From Saprospirales bacterium (GTDB lineage: Bacteria; Bacteroidota; Bacteroidia; Chitinophagales; JADIYW01): DNA of 64,000 nt. The stretch covers positions 62,001-126,000 of the forward strand of contig JADJSS010000014.1 of the NCBI GenBank assembly GCA_016711605.1. The letters are read 5' to 3'. Every line of letters begins with the position of its first letter. Positions within the stretch are counted from its first letter, which is position 1. The notes beneath the pieces are model-generated. The model was not told the origin of the DNA. It was given only the letters and a program-made list of their open reading frames with translations, and made no database searches. A program made the position numbers and the translations under genes. Shown piece after piece: positions 17,354 to 26,105 of this stretch.

Positions 17354-18814
17354 TCAACGAAACTCATAAGCACCGCAATCGCGTTTTGCGCCGACAATAT
17401 CAAAACCATCAATATCTTTTAATGTTGCAGGTGTTTCGCTAAAATCAATAGCTGGCGAACCTGATTTTAGTTTATAATTAAATTTAAAAACATCTTCAAA
17501 TTTTGGATCGTCTGTTTTGCATGCATCGAACTTTGGAAAATCTAATGCTTCATTAGTTTGCACAATTGAGTGACTAATTAAAAGATTTAATTTTTTAATA
17601 CTTCCTAGCAATTCATCATATTCTATTTCTCTATCTAAAGTTCCATAAACAATGCAGTTACTAAAATATGCCAACGCAGAATCAGCTTGTAATGCAGGTG
17701 CTGTGCTTGAATATTTAAAATAATTATTGAAATAAAAAACAGGTTCTTTGGTGTGTGATGTATAAGAACTGCCACGATTATAAAATGTACAATTTATAAA
17801 TTTATAATCGCCACCATCAATCAAGGCAACATTATTTTTTCCGCAATTATATACCAATAAATTTTCGCCTTGTATTTTTCCTAAAAAACCAAAAATGCCA
17901 TAAAACGCTGAGTTATAAATTTTAGAATTTGTAATTGAAACAATTGGCGCATTATTAATCGACATGTTCTGAAGTTCACGTATATTTTGTGCATCATCAT
18001 CTGTAGTCTTTATATTTCCAACATTTATACCATACGCTGAGTTGCGCATATTTAAGTAATTAATATTTCCAACGCTTCTACGCAAAAAGAAAAGGCCTGC
18101 ATATTGTCCAGGAAAATCATCATACGGTCTGTCGGCAACATCTTTATCTAAACGCACACCACGGAACAGTACAGCATTTGTTGTATCTTCACCATCAATA
18201 TTTAAACAACCTTCCACAATCATGGCTGCGCCTCCACCAAAATACACTTTGCAACCTTTTTCAATAGTGAGACATGCTGTGTTTTTTATTTGTAAATAAT
18301 TTAAAATCACATATGGCAAATCATTTGTCCAAGTAGTATTTGATTCCAAAGAATCTGCATTGAAAAAATGAGCATTTTGTCCGTATGCGTTGAGTTGCAC
18401 TTGTTGTAATTTTCCATTAGTGGTGAACTGAATCGAATCTTCAATAATAAATGGCAAGTTACTTGCGTTTGGATTTACAGTCACTTCAGCAAACACATAA
18501 ATACTATCTTTTGCAGGAATTTCAACATCGTTGAAGTTGATTCCGGCATCGCCGTCCACATTTATTCTATAAGAAGAAGTTGCACCACCAGCTAATTTTA
18601 TATTAGATATTTTGATGGCTTGTTTTTGCGTATTTCTAACAATAAAAAATCTTGTTGTAGAACCTAACGATGTAAATAATGTATCAAACGTTAACGTATC
18701 TGTAGAAAATGAAATACCAGAATTGGTATCAAATTTATCTTTTTTACATGACGGAAAAATGAATGTCAGCAAAATGAAAATACCAATAATTATATAAAAA
18801 TGTTTTTTTTGCAT
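17354..18814 (-). CDS. Right-handed beta-helix lipoprotein (choice-of-anchor Q type)
   Basis: A 486-residue lipoprotein (lipobox FPSCKK near residue 23). After an immunoglobulin-like segment (about 30-145) comes a repetitive region with Asn/Ile-rich strands (SITNSKIYNSAFYGIFG, LLVYNCGKNNVAL) typical of parallel beta-helices. It ends in the recognisable motif SGSPAIDFSETPATLKDIDG ... CGAYEFR, which closes many Bacteroidota beta-helix surface proteins. It is likely displayed on the outer membrane and may bind or act on polysaccharide; no catalytic residues can be assigned. It lies between the patatin-like gene and comFC, all on the minus strand. Confidence 0.82.
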   Translation of the reverse strand: MQKKHFYIIIGIFILLTFIFPSCKKDKFDTNSGISFSTDTLTFDTLFTSLGSTTRFFIVRNTQKQAIKISNIKLAGGATSSYRINVDGDAGINFNDVEIPAKDSIYVFAEVTVNPNASNLPFIIEDSIQFTTNGKLQQVQLNAYGQNAHFFNADSLESNTTWTNDLPYVILNYLQIKNTACLTIEKGCKVYFGGGAAMIVEGCLNIDGEDTTNAVLFRGVRLDKDVADRPYDDFPGQYAGLFFLRRSVGNINYLNMRNSAYGINVGNIKTTDDDAQNIRELQNMSINNAPIVSITNSKIYNSAFYGIFGFLGKIQGENLLVYNCGKNNVALIDGGDYKFINCTFYNRGSSYTSHTKEPVFYFNNYFKYSSTAPALQADSALAYFSNCIVYGTLDREIEYDELLGSIKKLNLLISHSIVQTNEALDFPKFDACKTDDPKFEDVFKFNYKLKSGSPAIDFSETPATLKDIDGFDIVGAKRDCGAYEFR

Positions 18815-18873
18815 GACTTTATCTATAACTTTTCTTCAACAAATATACTTTTTACTTACAACTTATTTTACAT

Positions 18874-19476
18874 TTAAGTCATTGCCACTGCAATTGTTGC
18901 AATGCTAACTTTGCAATTGCACTTTTCGATTAATGATTGCGCGCATGCTTCCAATGTAGCGCCTGTAGTTAATACATCATCCACTAATAATACATGTTTA
19001 TTTTTTAGTGCTGATGTTTTTTTGATATCGAATACTTTTTCTACATTTTGCCATCGCTCTATTCTGTTTTTTCTGGTTTGCGTTTCTGTATTTACATTTC
19101 TGAACACATTATCTGTACATAATTCTATATTTAAAACTTCATTCAATCCTTGTGCAAACAATTCACTTTGGTTAAATCCACGCAAATGTTGTTTTTGTGG
19201 ATGCAATGGAATCGGAATTATAGTAGTAACGCTGTTTATGGTTAAAATATTTTGCAAACGTTCGCCAAAAATTTTGCCAATAAAAATTGCAAGTTCTTTT
19301 TGTTCGTTATATTTAATATTGTGCATAATATTCTGCACTTTATCACCTTTCGAAAAAAAAAACAGCGAAGTAGCAAATTCTAATTGTGCTCTGCCGAAAA
19401 ATAATTTTTCAATTGGATTTTCTTTTATGGTTTCAAAGTTTGTAAATGGCAATTCTAATCTGCAGTGCACACACAA
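18874..19476 (-). CDS. comFC: ComFC-family phosphoribosyltransferase (5' end frameshifted)
   Basis: The open part (200 residues) shows the ComF PRTase fold, ending with VLLVDDVLTTGATLEAC, the PRPP-binding signature, and GFNQSELFAQGL in the middle. Upstream, out of frame with a good ATG at 19577 (MLSSIQEYSTDF), the sequence continues with PKLCGACNTPL and then CVHCRLEL, the zinc ribbon of ComFC. One T missing from the minus-strand run at 19541-19545 separates them. ComFC proteins support natural DNA uptake. As written, the product would lack the first zinc-ligand pair. Confidence 0.82.
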   Translation of the reverse strand: MCVHCRLELPFTNFETIKENPIEKLFFGRAQLEFATSLFFFSKGDKVQNIMHNIKYNEQKELAIFIGKIFGERLQNILTINSVTTIIPIPLHPQKQHLRGFNQSELFAQGLNEVLNIELCTDNVFRNVNTETQTRKNRIERWQNVEKVFDIKKTSALKNKHVLLVDDVLTTGATLEACAQSLIEKCNCKVSIATIAVAMT

Positions 19477-19821
19477 ATGTTGTTCACCTTTTGTTAAAGG
19501 TGTGTTGCATGCACCGCATAATTTTGGAAAAATAAACGATAAAAATCAGTACTGTATTCTTGAATTGAAGAAAGCATATTTTAAATGTATCAATTTTATT
19601 TTAATTGATAAAGTTTAGTTACAACAATTTTTATATTTTGAAGTTCAATCAAGTGTTAAAATAAAACTAAATTGATTTATAGCAAGTTGTTTATTGAAAT
19701 AATGCTTAAATTTGTAATTGAAAAAGAAAAAGCCGTAAAATTATTTTCTTTTGAAAACTATTTGAAAAACAAATCTAACTTTCTAAAAATGGAATGTTGT
19801 GATATCTATAATTAACTAAGC

Positions 19822-20487
19822 ATGAATAAAATTTACACGATATTACTTTTGATTTTTATCAGTTCTAATTATATTCTTTCTCAAACAACTAAGACGTCAA
19901 AAACAAATACTGTAAAAAAAGCAACATCATGCACTGATATAAAAGAAATCAGAGTTGCTGGATATAACTACATCAATCCTTTACTAGATTATTATGATAT
20001 TTATTCATCAAGTTTAGGCACTAATAAACTTTTACAAAAAAATATATCAGATTTTATTCAAAAAGAAATTACATCTAAAAACATTGAATCTGCTTCCGTT
20101 TATTATAGAGATTTGACTACTGGCTTGTGGGTTGGAATTAATGAAAATGCTATGTATTCGCCTGCAAGTTTATTGAAGGTACCCTATTTAATTGCTGCAT
20201 TAAAGCAAGCACAAGAAGACCCTAACTTTCTTTTAAAGCAAGATGTTTTCATTCCAAATGAAGACAAGCCATATCAAAATATTAGAGACAGTTTTAATTT
20301 AGTTGCTGGAAATATTTACACGATGCAAGAATTAATAGAAGCGATGATTATTCATTCTGATAATGATGCAAAAGATTTATTAGTTCGAAATATTCCATAT
20401 CCAATCTACAAAGAAATATTTGATGATCTTAATATTGATATTCAGAAATTTGATTCGACTGGTGTCCTTCAAATTTTTTATCTGTGA
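19822..20487 (+). pseudogene. Class A beta-lactamase-like serine hydrolase, N-terminal part
   Basis: After a signal peptide (MNKIYTILLLIFISSNYILS) the frame carries the active-site S-x-x-K as SPASLLKVPYL (about 113-123) and the S-D-N motif in HSDNDAKDLLV (about 179). This places it in the beta-lactamase2/class A-like family, whose members may be penicillin-interacting enzymes rather than resistance enzymes. It ends early with DSTGVLQIFYL. Inserting one base at the CC at 20466-20467 restores GVPSNFLSVKQYAFF, which is the next frame. It therefore cannot make a complete protein as sequenced. Confidence 0.75.
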
Positions 20488-20794
20488 AACAGTATGCTTT
20501 TTTTAGAATTTTATACAATGCTACGTTCTTAAACTACAAAATGTCTGAATATGCATTATGGCTTTTATCCATACCAACAACAGTAAAATTATCGCATAAG
20601 TTTGGCGAGCGATTTTTTACAAATATCGATACAAAACAATTACATGACTGTGGAATTATTTACAAATACAATCAACCGTATATTTGTGTGTAATGACGAA
20701 AGGAAAAGATTTAAAGCAAATGGCAAAAACAATTGCTTCAATTTCTAAATTAGTTTATAAGCACTTACATAATCAAATTACTGTAAATAAATAA
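20484..20794 (+). pseudogene. Beta-lactamase-like serine hydrolase, C-terminal remnant
   Basis: Continuation of the serine hydrolase in a shifted frame: KQYAFFRILYNATFLNYKMS, then LSHKFGERF. The last contains the K-(T/F)-G element expected on the beta strand lining the active site, here K-F-G. A second single-base shift at 20676-20677 (CC) is needed to reach the natural C-terminus VMTKGKDLKQMAKTIASISK ... NQITVNK, stopping at 20794. It overlaps the convergent radA stop by 17 bases. Two separate indels make simple translational recoding unlikely. Confidence 0.65.
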
Positions 20795-21770
20795 TTTCAG
20801 GAAAAAATTTTAAAAACAACATCTTATAAAACTCAGCAACGGTTTTAATTAAATTAATTTCTGCTTCTTCGCTTTTTACTTTTTGATTGTATTTAGAAAT
20901 AAAGATTTTTTCGTAACCTAATTTAGATGCTTCAGCAACTCGTTGTTCTACTTTATTCACCGCACGAATTTCACCACTCAAACCAACTTCACCGCTGAAT
21001 GAAAACTTGTTATTGATTGCTACATCTTCATAAGAAGATAATAACGCAGCAACTACAGCCAAATCCACAGCAGGATCTTCTACTCGCAAGCCACCTGCAA
21101 TATTCAGGAAAACATCTTTCGCGCCGAAACGAAAACCACAGCGTTTATCTAAAACTGCCAAAATCATTCCTAATCTTCGTAAATCATAACCAGTTGAACT
21201 ACGTTGTGGTGTGCCATATACTGCAGGCGAAACTAACGCTTGCACTTCAACTAACAATGCACGCATTCCTTCCATCGTAACCGCAATAGCAACGCCACTC
21301 ACCTGTTCATCACGTTGAGTAATCAGCAACTCAGATGGATTGGTCACTGCACGCATACCATCGCCACGCATTTCGTAAATTCCAAGTTCAGACGTAGAAC
21401 CAAATCGATTTTTTTGTGTTCGTAAAATCCTATAATTATAATTACGATCTCCTTCAAATTGCAACACCGTGTCAACCATGTGCTCTAATAATTTTGGTCC
21501 TGCAATCGTTCCTTCTTTTGTAATGTGACCAACAATAAAAACTGGCAAATTATTCCGTTTTGCATATTGTTGAATCACGTGCGTGGCTTCACGAATTTGC
21601 GATACGCTACCAGCTGCTGATTCTATCATCGAAGTTTCTAAGGTTTGAATGGAATCAATGACTAACAAATGCGGTTGCACTTGCTCAATTTGCTGCATAA
21701 TTGATTCTACAGATGTTTCCGTATAAACAAAAATTTCCGAATTAGTCTGTTTGATGCGATCAGCACGCAT
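20778..21770 (-). CDS. radA: DNA repair protein RadA, truncated at the 5' end
   Basis: The 330-residue frame starts at MRADRIKQ, a point inside the ATPase domain of normal RadA (about 455 residues). It retains LLVIDSIQTLET (Walker B), the RadA-specific KNRFG motif (TQKNRFGSTSELGIYEM) and the Lon-like C-terminal domain (VFLNIAGGLRVEDPAVDLA, SGEVGLSGEIR). The zinc finger is missing, and the Walker A survives only as a damaged GDPCIGKST upstream (21856-21882), out of reach behind stop codons. RadA is a DnaB-type helicase acting in recombination. As written this product could not bind ATP. Confidence 0.8.
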   Translation of the reverse strand: MRADRIKQTNSEIFVYTETSVESIMQQIEQVQPHLLVIDSIQTLETSMIESAAGSVSQIREATHVIQQYAKRNNLPVFIVGHITKEGTIAGPKLLEHMVDTVLQFEGDRNYNYRILRTQKNRFGSTSELGIYEMRGDGMRAVTNPSELLITQRDEQVSGVAIAVTMEGMRALLVEVQALVSPAVYGTPQRSSTGYDLRRLGMILAVLDKRCGFRFGAKDVFLNIAGGLRVEDPAVDLAVVAALLSSYEDVAINNKFSFSGEVGLSGEIRAVNKVEQRVAEASKLGYEKIFISKYNQKVKSEEAEINLIKTVAEFYKMLFLKFFPEIIYLQ

Positions 21771-22242
21771 CTTGAGTTGTTGCTCACTTTCTTTACCTGA
21801 TATTAATGTTTGCGAACGCCAACAAATTTATATCCAATTTATGATTTTACATCAAAGTAGATTTTCCGATGCAAGGATCACCAACAGCGAGTTCTTAAAG
21901 AATTCCTGGAACATAAAACCAAATCACAGTGTATTAAAATTAACTGAATCCGCACCTGTAATAATTCCAACTACTGTATGACGCTCCAGATGCAGTTAAA
22001 ATTCAAAAATAATTTTTAGATGAATTGGCTGAATTGCTTTTTAATTTGTTTGAACAATTTTTCAAAAGCGTCTTCCATTCAAGCGCAATTATTACAACAT
22101 CCATGCAATATTGGAGATAAATTTGGTAGTAAATTCTATTTTTGAGTAAAATAACATCCATTGAAATATCCATATAGAGTTTCTATGTAAAGATAAACCT
22201 AATTTTGGATATTCCAAAAACATTAAAAGAAATAGATTAAAA
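21771..22242 (-). pseudogene. Decayed radA 5' region, otherwise no gene
   Basis: Minus-strand reading gives broken homology to RadA: LISGKESEQQLK directly before the intact part, a Walker-like GDPCIGKST preceded by VPGIL-stop-ELAV, and several stops and frame changes between. Upstream of about 21950 no RadA zinc finger (C-x2-C pairs) is recognisable. A 41-codon plus-strand frame (22021-22146) has no homology I recognise. The damage continues into the OmpA leader, so the whole stretch is either decayed or badly sequenced. Confidence 0.6.
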
Positions 22243-22266
22243 ATGAAGTTCTCTTTATATTATTAG

Positions 22267-23211
22267 TTGTACATTTTATTAACAAGCAGCTGTGTAACAC
22301 AAAAAGAATACGCACGTGTTTTAGATCAATATCTAAATTCAGAAATAGAGAAAAAAGCACAAATGTTAGAATGCGATTCTATTAAAAGAGCTATCTTAAA
22401 AGAAAATTCTGATTTTAAATATCAATTAGAGAAATTAATGGATAAATCAGCTGAATTAGTGACGCAAAAGGATTCATTAAAAAATGTAATTGATGGTTTA
22501 AACACACAATATTCATCTTCTCAACAAGAGTATTTACAAAAATTAAAAACGGCTGCTGATAAAGACCAAAAAACGAATGCAGATTTGATTCAGATGCAAC
22601 TAGATTTGGAAAAACAAAAATTTGATTTAGATAAAAAAGAAAGCGACTTAAAAAAATTAACTGCTGATTTATTATTGCGCGAAACGAAAATAGCTGAACT
22701 CGAAAAATTATTATCTGATCAAAAATTACAGTCTGAACAATTGCGCGATGCCATCAAAAAAGCATTGACTGATTTCTCAGCTGGCGAATTAAGCGTTTAT
22801 ACCAAAGATGGAAAAGTTTATGTATCCATGTCAGACAAATTATTGTTTAAATCTGGTTCAACTTTAGTAGAATCAAAAGGCGTTGAAGCATTAGGTAAAA
22901 TTGCTGATGTAGTGAAAAAAAATCCAGACATACAAGTAAATATTGAAGGTCATACCGACAATGTTCCCTACGCATCTAACGGCGGCTTGCTGAAAGATAA
23001 TTGGGATTTAAGTTTGATGCGCGCAAGTTCAGTGTTGCATATTATGACCGATAAATACAAAGTAAATGCAAAACAAATTATCGGTTCTGGTCGTGGTGAA
23101 TTTTTTCCGATTGAAAGTAATGCAACTCCAGATGGTAGAGCAAAAAACAGAAGAACAGAAATTATTCTAACACCAAAAATTGATCAGCTATTCAATTTAA
23201 TTGGGAAATAG
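22267..23211 (+). CDS. OmpA-family lipoprotein with coiled-coil stalk
   Basis: Written from a TTG; the natural ATG is probably 22243 but has an in-frame TAG at 22264-22266. Small indels there would restore a standard lipoprotein signal leading to LTSSC. Residues about 25-165 are charged heptad-like coiled coil (QKFDLDKKESDLKKLTADLL). The C-terminal OmpA/MotB peptidoglycan-binding domain is complete: NIEGHTDNVPY, LSLMRASSVLHIM, GRGEFFPIESN and RAKNRRTEIIL. It probably tethers the outer membrane to peptidoglycan. Upstream of tatC on the same strand, with a 160-base repeat-rich gap. Confidence 0.87.
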   Translation: MYILLTSSCVTQKEYARVLDQYLNSEIEKKAQMLECDSIKRAILKENSDFKYQLEKLMDKSAELVTQKDSLKNVIDGLNTQYSSSQQEYLQKLKTAADKDQKTNADLIQMQLDLEKQKFDLDKKESDLKKLTADLLLRETKIAELEKLLSDQKLQSEQLRDAIKKALTDFSAGELSVYTKDGKVYVSMSDKLLFKSGSTLVESKGVEALGKIADVVKKNPDIQVNIEGHTDNVPYASNGGLLKDNWDLSLMRASSVLHIMTDKYKVNAKQIIGSGRGEFFPIESNATPDGRAKNRRTEIILTPKIDQLFNLIGK

Positions 23212-23214
23212 AAT

Positions 23215-23314
23215 TGGTCATTAGACAATGGTTGTTGGTCATTAGTTTAATAAAAAAAATTATTCGTTATTTCTTGAAATTATATTAATTCAAAACTAAT
23301 GACTATTGACTAAT
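23215..23314. repeat. TTGGTCATTAG inverted spacer
   Basis: Left part has two TTGGTCATTAG words (23215-23245); the right part has ACTAATGACTATTGACTAAT (23295-23314), their inverse. It lies between the OmpA-family gene and tatC. It is part of a set of word-based palindromic spacers seen through the window. Confidence 0.6.
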
Positions 23315-23373
23315 TATCTAAATTCCAAACTTAATATTTCCTTGATATTTAATACGTTATTTTTGCAATGTAA

Positions 23374-24210
23374 ATGGCTAAAATAGACGAAGCGGATGAC
23401 AAACAGGAAATGGGTTTTTTCGACCATATTGATGTGTTGCGTTGGCATATTCTACGTTCTGTAATTGCAGTTCTTTTATTTGGAATCATTGCCTTTGTAA
23501 ACAAATCTTTCATCTTTGATTTTTTGATTTTCGGTCCAACTCGACCAGATTTCCCAACCAATCGTGCGTTTTGCTGGATTGGTGAAAAACTACCTTTTTT
23601 GTCAGGTTTGTGTATGCAAAGTTTGAAATACAATTTCATTAATACAGATTTGGCTGGACAGTTCATGTTGCATATTCAAACATCAGCTATTGCCGGTTTT
23701 GTATTTGCGTTTCCTTATGTATTTTGGGAATTTTGGCGATTTATAAAACCTGCATTGCACGAACAAGAATTAAAAAATGCCAACTTCATTGTGTTCTTCA
23801 CGTCTATTTTATTTTTATTAGGATGCTTATTTGGTTACTTTATTATTGCACCATTTTCTATCAATTTTTTATATAGTTATGAAGCAATTGCCCAAGCGCA
23901 AAACATGATTGAAGTTGAAAACTACATCAACACCATTGTATCCATGGTGATACCAACAGGTATGATGTTTGAATTACCGATGCTGGTTTATTTCCTGACA
24001 AAATTTGGCATCATCACACCAAAATTAATGAAAGAATCGCGCAAGATTGCGTATGTAGTAATTTTGTTTATTATCGCAGTTATTACACCACAAGGCGATA
24101 TGTTTAGTTTGCTATTAATTTCTGCACCAATTTTTACACTCTATGAAATTAGCATCAATATTTCTTCCAGAGTGCATAAGCAAATTGTAAAAGAAGAAGA
24201 AAATTATTAA
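23374..24210 (+). CDS. tatC: Twin-arginine translocase subunit TatC
   Basis: A 278-residue inner-membrane protein with six helices and the TatC layout: HIDVLRWHILRS at the N-terminus, FAFPYVFWEFWRFIKPALHE before helix 3, and VIPTGMMFELPMLVYFLTKFGI and VILFIIAVITPQGD late. TatC recognises twin-arginine signal peptides. The position of E. coli Glu15 is occupied by Val (H-I-D-V-L-R), while the Glu103 counterpart (PALHEQELK) is kept. No tatA/B is adjacent. The TAA stop overlaps the convergent lysoplasmalogenase stop by four bases. Confidence 0.94.
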   Translation: MAKIDEADDKQEMGFFDHIDVLRWHILRSVIAVLLFGIIAFVNKSFIFDFLIFGPTRPDFPTNRAFCWIGEKLPFLSGLCMQSLKYNFINTDLAGQFMLHIQTSAIAGFVFAFPYVFWEFWRFIKPALHEQELKNANFIVFFTSILFLLGCLFGYFIIAPFSINFLYSYEAIAQAQNMIEVENYINTIVSMVIPTGMMFELPMLVYFLTKFGIITPKLMKESRKIAYVVILFIIAVITPQGDMFSLLLISAPIFTLYEISINISSRVHKQIVKEEENY

Positions 24211-24896
24211 ACGATTTTTTCGTTTGCTTTTATCACACCATAAATTATCAAAAACTGAGCAACAGTATAAGTTGACATAATTGCAATTCTTGCAAATTCA
24301 AATGGTTTATAAAATACATTTATTGCAATGCAGGAATCGGAAACTACAAAAATAAGTGCACCAATAAAGACCAACAAAAATGATGTTGAGTTAACTAGAT
24401 TTTTCCTATTGAATGCTGTCATTGCCATCAACATTATTATTATTGTATAACAGGTTACAGGCAATTTCATCACACCTAAACTTGGATATAAAATCGATAA
24501 TAAAACAATTCCGAAAACACAAAATGGCAGAATCAAATAAGGTTTCCCAACTAACAACGTAACTTTTGTTTTATCTTTTACTTCATTTATAAAATAAATA
24601 CTGTAATTAATATGTGCAATTAAGAACGAAATCAATCCAGAAATAAATAACAATTTTGAAGTAGAAAGATCCTGTTCATTTCGTGGAAACATCAAAAAAA
24701 TATCACCTAACCAAGAAAAAAACAAAGCAGCGTAAATTAACTTATAGGTTGAAAAATTCTTTACTTTAGAATACAAATAAATTGCCAACAAAGGCATCAA
24801 TAAAATTTTTGAACCATATTGCACCATGCGTAACTCAGTATTTTCCGCATAAATAGTAGCAATTGTGTTTATTAAATAAAGTAATAGTATAATCAT
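24207..24896 (-). CDS. Lysoplasmalogenase, YhhN/TMEM86 family
   Basis: About 229 residues from the ATG at 24896, beginning MIILLLYLINTIATIYAENTEL; a TTG at 24968 would add 24 residues. Eight hydrophobic segments alternate with short loops. Family marks are AENTELRMVQYGSKILLMPLL, ALFFSWLGDIFLMFP (conserved G-D) and VSDSCIAINVFYKPF. YhhN proteins hydrolyse the vinyl-ether bond of lysoplasmalogens in the membrane. Whether this organism makes plasmalogens is not visible here. It stands alone, convergent with tatC and divergent from proC. Confidence 0.85.
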   Translation of the reverse strand: MIILLLYLINTIATIYAENTELRMVQYGSKILLMPLLAIYLYSKVKNFSTYKLIYAALFFSWLGDIFLMFPRNEQDLSTSKLLFISGLISFLIAHINYSIYFINEVKDKTKVTLLVGKPYLILPFCVFGIVLLSILYPSLGVMKLPVTCYTIIIMLMAMTAFNRKNLVNSTSFLLVFIGALIFVVSDSCIAINVFYKPFEFARIAIMSTYTVAQFLIIYGVIKANEKIV

Positions 24897-24966
24897 AAAT
24901 AAAATTACGAAAATCTTATGACATGCAATTATAAAACCAATCAAAAAATTTAAAAGTACCGAACTC

Positions 24967-25007
24967 AAAAAAACTTATAACTTACTACTTATAACTTATA
25001 ACTTATT
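24967..25007. repeat. ACTTATAACTT direct repeats
   Basis: Tandem words AACTTATAACTT, ACTACTTATAACTT and ATAACTTATT fill the short divergent gap before proC. They resemble the TTATTACTT words at 7817-7889. Confidence 0.6.
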
Positions 25008-25021
25008 CCTATTTTTACCGC

Positions 25022-25825
25022 ATGAACGTATTAATTATTGGTGGTGGAAATATGGGTCGAAGTTTTGCAGAAAGTTTTTTAAATGCAAAAGTACTAACAC
25101 ACAAACAACTTACCGTTATCGAAAAAGATCATGCACAAATTCAAGAATTGAATCGCATGAAACTCGGACAAGTATATAATGATTATGGCGATTTTATTTT
25201 AGAAAAAGACATCATCATTCTAGCCACAAAACCACAAGATGCATATGCAGTGTATCCAAAATTAAAACCTTTTATTACCGACAAACATATAGTGCTAACT
25301 ATTATGGCTGGTGTGCAAATTGCTGATGTAGAAAATAATTTAGCAACCAAAAAAGTAATTCGTTGTATGCCAAACTTGCCTTGCCAAATTGGAATGGGTG
25401 TTACTGGCTTTATGGTTTCGGAAAGTATACCACAACGCGACGCCGATTTTGTTCGCAAATTATTAGAAACCACTGGCGCATCTATTCAATTATATAATGA
25501 AGATCAACTGAATGCCATTACTGCTGTTTCTGGTAGCGGCCCAGCGTATGTATTTTATTTTATGGATGCGATGATACAGAAAACCATGGAGTTTGGTTTC
25601 ACACATACTGAAGCATCAAAGATTGTGGAACAAACATTTTTAGGTACTGTTGAGTTATATAAAGTCAATAATTTATCGTGCAAAGAATGGATAGATAAAG
25701 TGGCATCTAAAGGTGGCACAACGGAAGCTGCATTAAAAGAATTTAATCAAAAAAATATTAGCGATAATATTCAACGTGGCTTAGATGCTGCAAGAGAGAG
25801 AAGCAGAGAATTGAATAAAGGTTGA
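25022..25825 (+). CDS. proC: Pyrroline-5-carboxylate reductase
   Basis: The 267-residue enzyme catalyses the last step of proline synthesis with NAD(P)H. It has the Rossmann motif VLIIGGGNMGRSF at the N-terminus, the dinucleotide/substrate segment TIMAGVQIADVE, RCMPNLPCQIGMG, and the family signature SGSGPAYVFYFMDAM followed by a ...ASKGGTTEAALKEF C-domain. It ends in NIQRGLDAARERSRELNKG with TGA. The same last codons recur 643 bases downstream in a divergent copy (26406-26468), with a toxin-antitoxin pair between. The gene itself is complete. Confidence 0.95.
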   Translation: MNVLIIGGGNMGRSFAESFLNAKVLTHKQLTVIEKDHAQIQELNRMKLGQVYNDYGDFILEKDIIILATKPQDAYAVYPKLKPFITDKHIVLTIMAGVQIADVENNLATKKVIRCMPNLPCQIGMGVTGFMVSESIPQRDADFVRKLLETTGASIQLYNEDQLNAITAVSGSGPAYVFYFMDAMIQKTMEFGFTHTEASKIVEQTFLGTVELYKVNNLSCKEWIDKVASKGGTTEAALKEFNQKNISDNIQRGLDAARERSRELNKG

Positions 25826-25880
25826 AATTTAGTATTGATTAATCGAAGAAAATAATTAATTTTAATCTTAAATAAACTAG

Positions 25881-26105
25881 ATGTCATCAATTGAATTAAA
25901 GCAACAAGTACATGGTTTTATAGAACAAGCTGACACTAAATTGTTAGAAAAAATCTATGCAATATTAAAACCAACTATTGAACAAGTTCAACTTACTGAT
26001 GAACAAAAAAAAGAATTGCACAGTAGAAAAGTAAAACATTTAAAAGGTGAAAGCAAATCATACAGTTTGGAAGAAGTAAAACAGTTATTAAAATCAACCA
26101 AGTAA
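25881..26105 (+). CDS. Antitoxin of a ParE/RelE-type toxin-antitoxin pair
   Basis: A 74-residue acidic/basic helical protein, MSSIELKQQVHGFIEQADTK, ending EEVKQLLKSTK. The segment LTDEQKKELHSRKVKHLKGE followed by SLEEVKQLL matches the small addiction-module antitoxins paired with RelE/ParE toxins, where the C-terminal helix wraps the toxin. The stop overlaps the toxin start by one base (TAATG), typical of coupled translation. It lies 55 bases after proC and is part of a roughly 580-bp insert flanked by proC 3'-end sequence. Confidence 0.82.
   Translation: MSSIELKQQVHGFIEQADTKLLEKIYAILKPTIEQVQLTDEQKKELHSRKVKHLKGESKSYSLEEVKQLLKSTK

Noticed and set aside
22021..22146. 41-codon plus-strand frame beginning MNWLNCFLICLNN
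   Set aside because: Lies inside the damaged radA region, has no clear ribosome site and no recognisable family.
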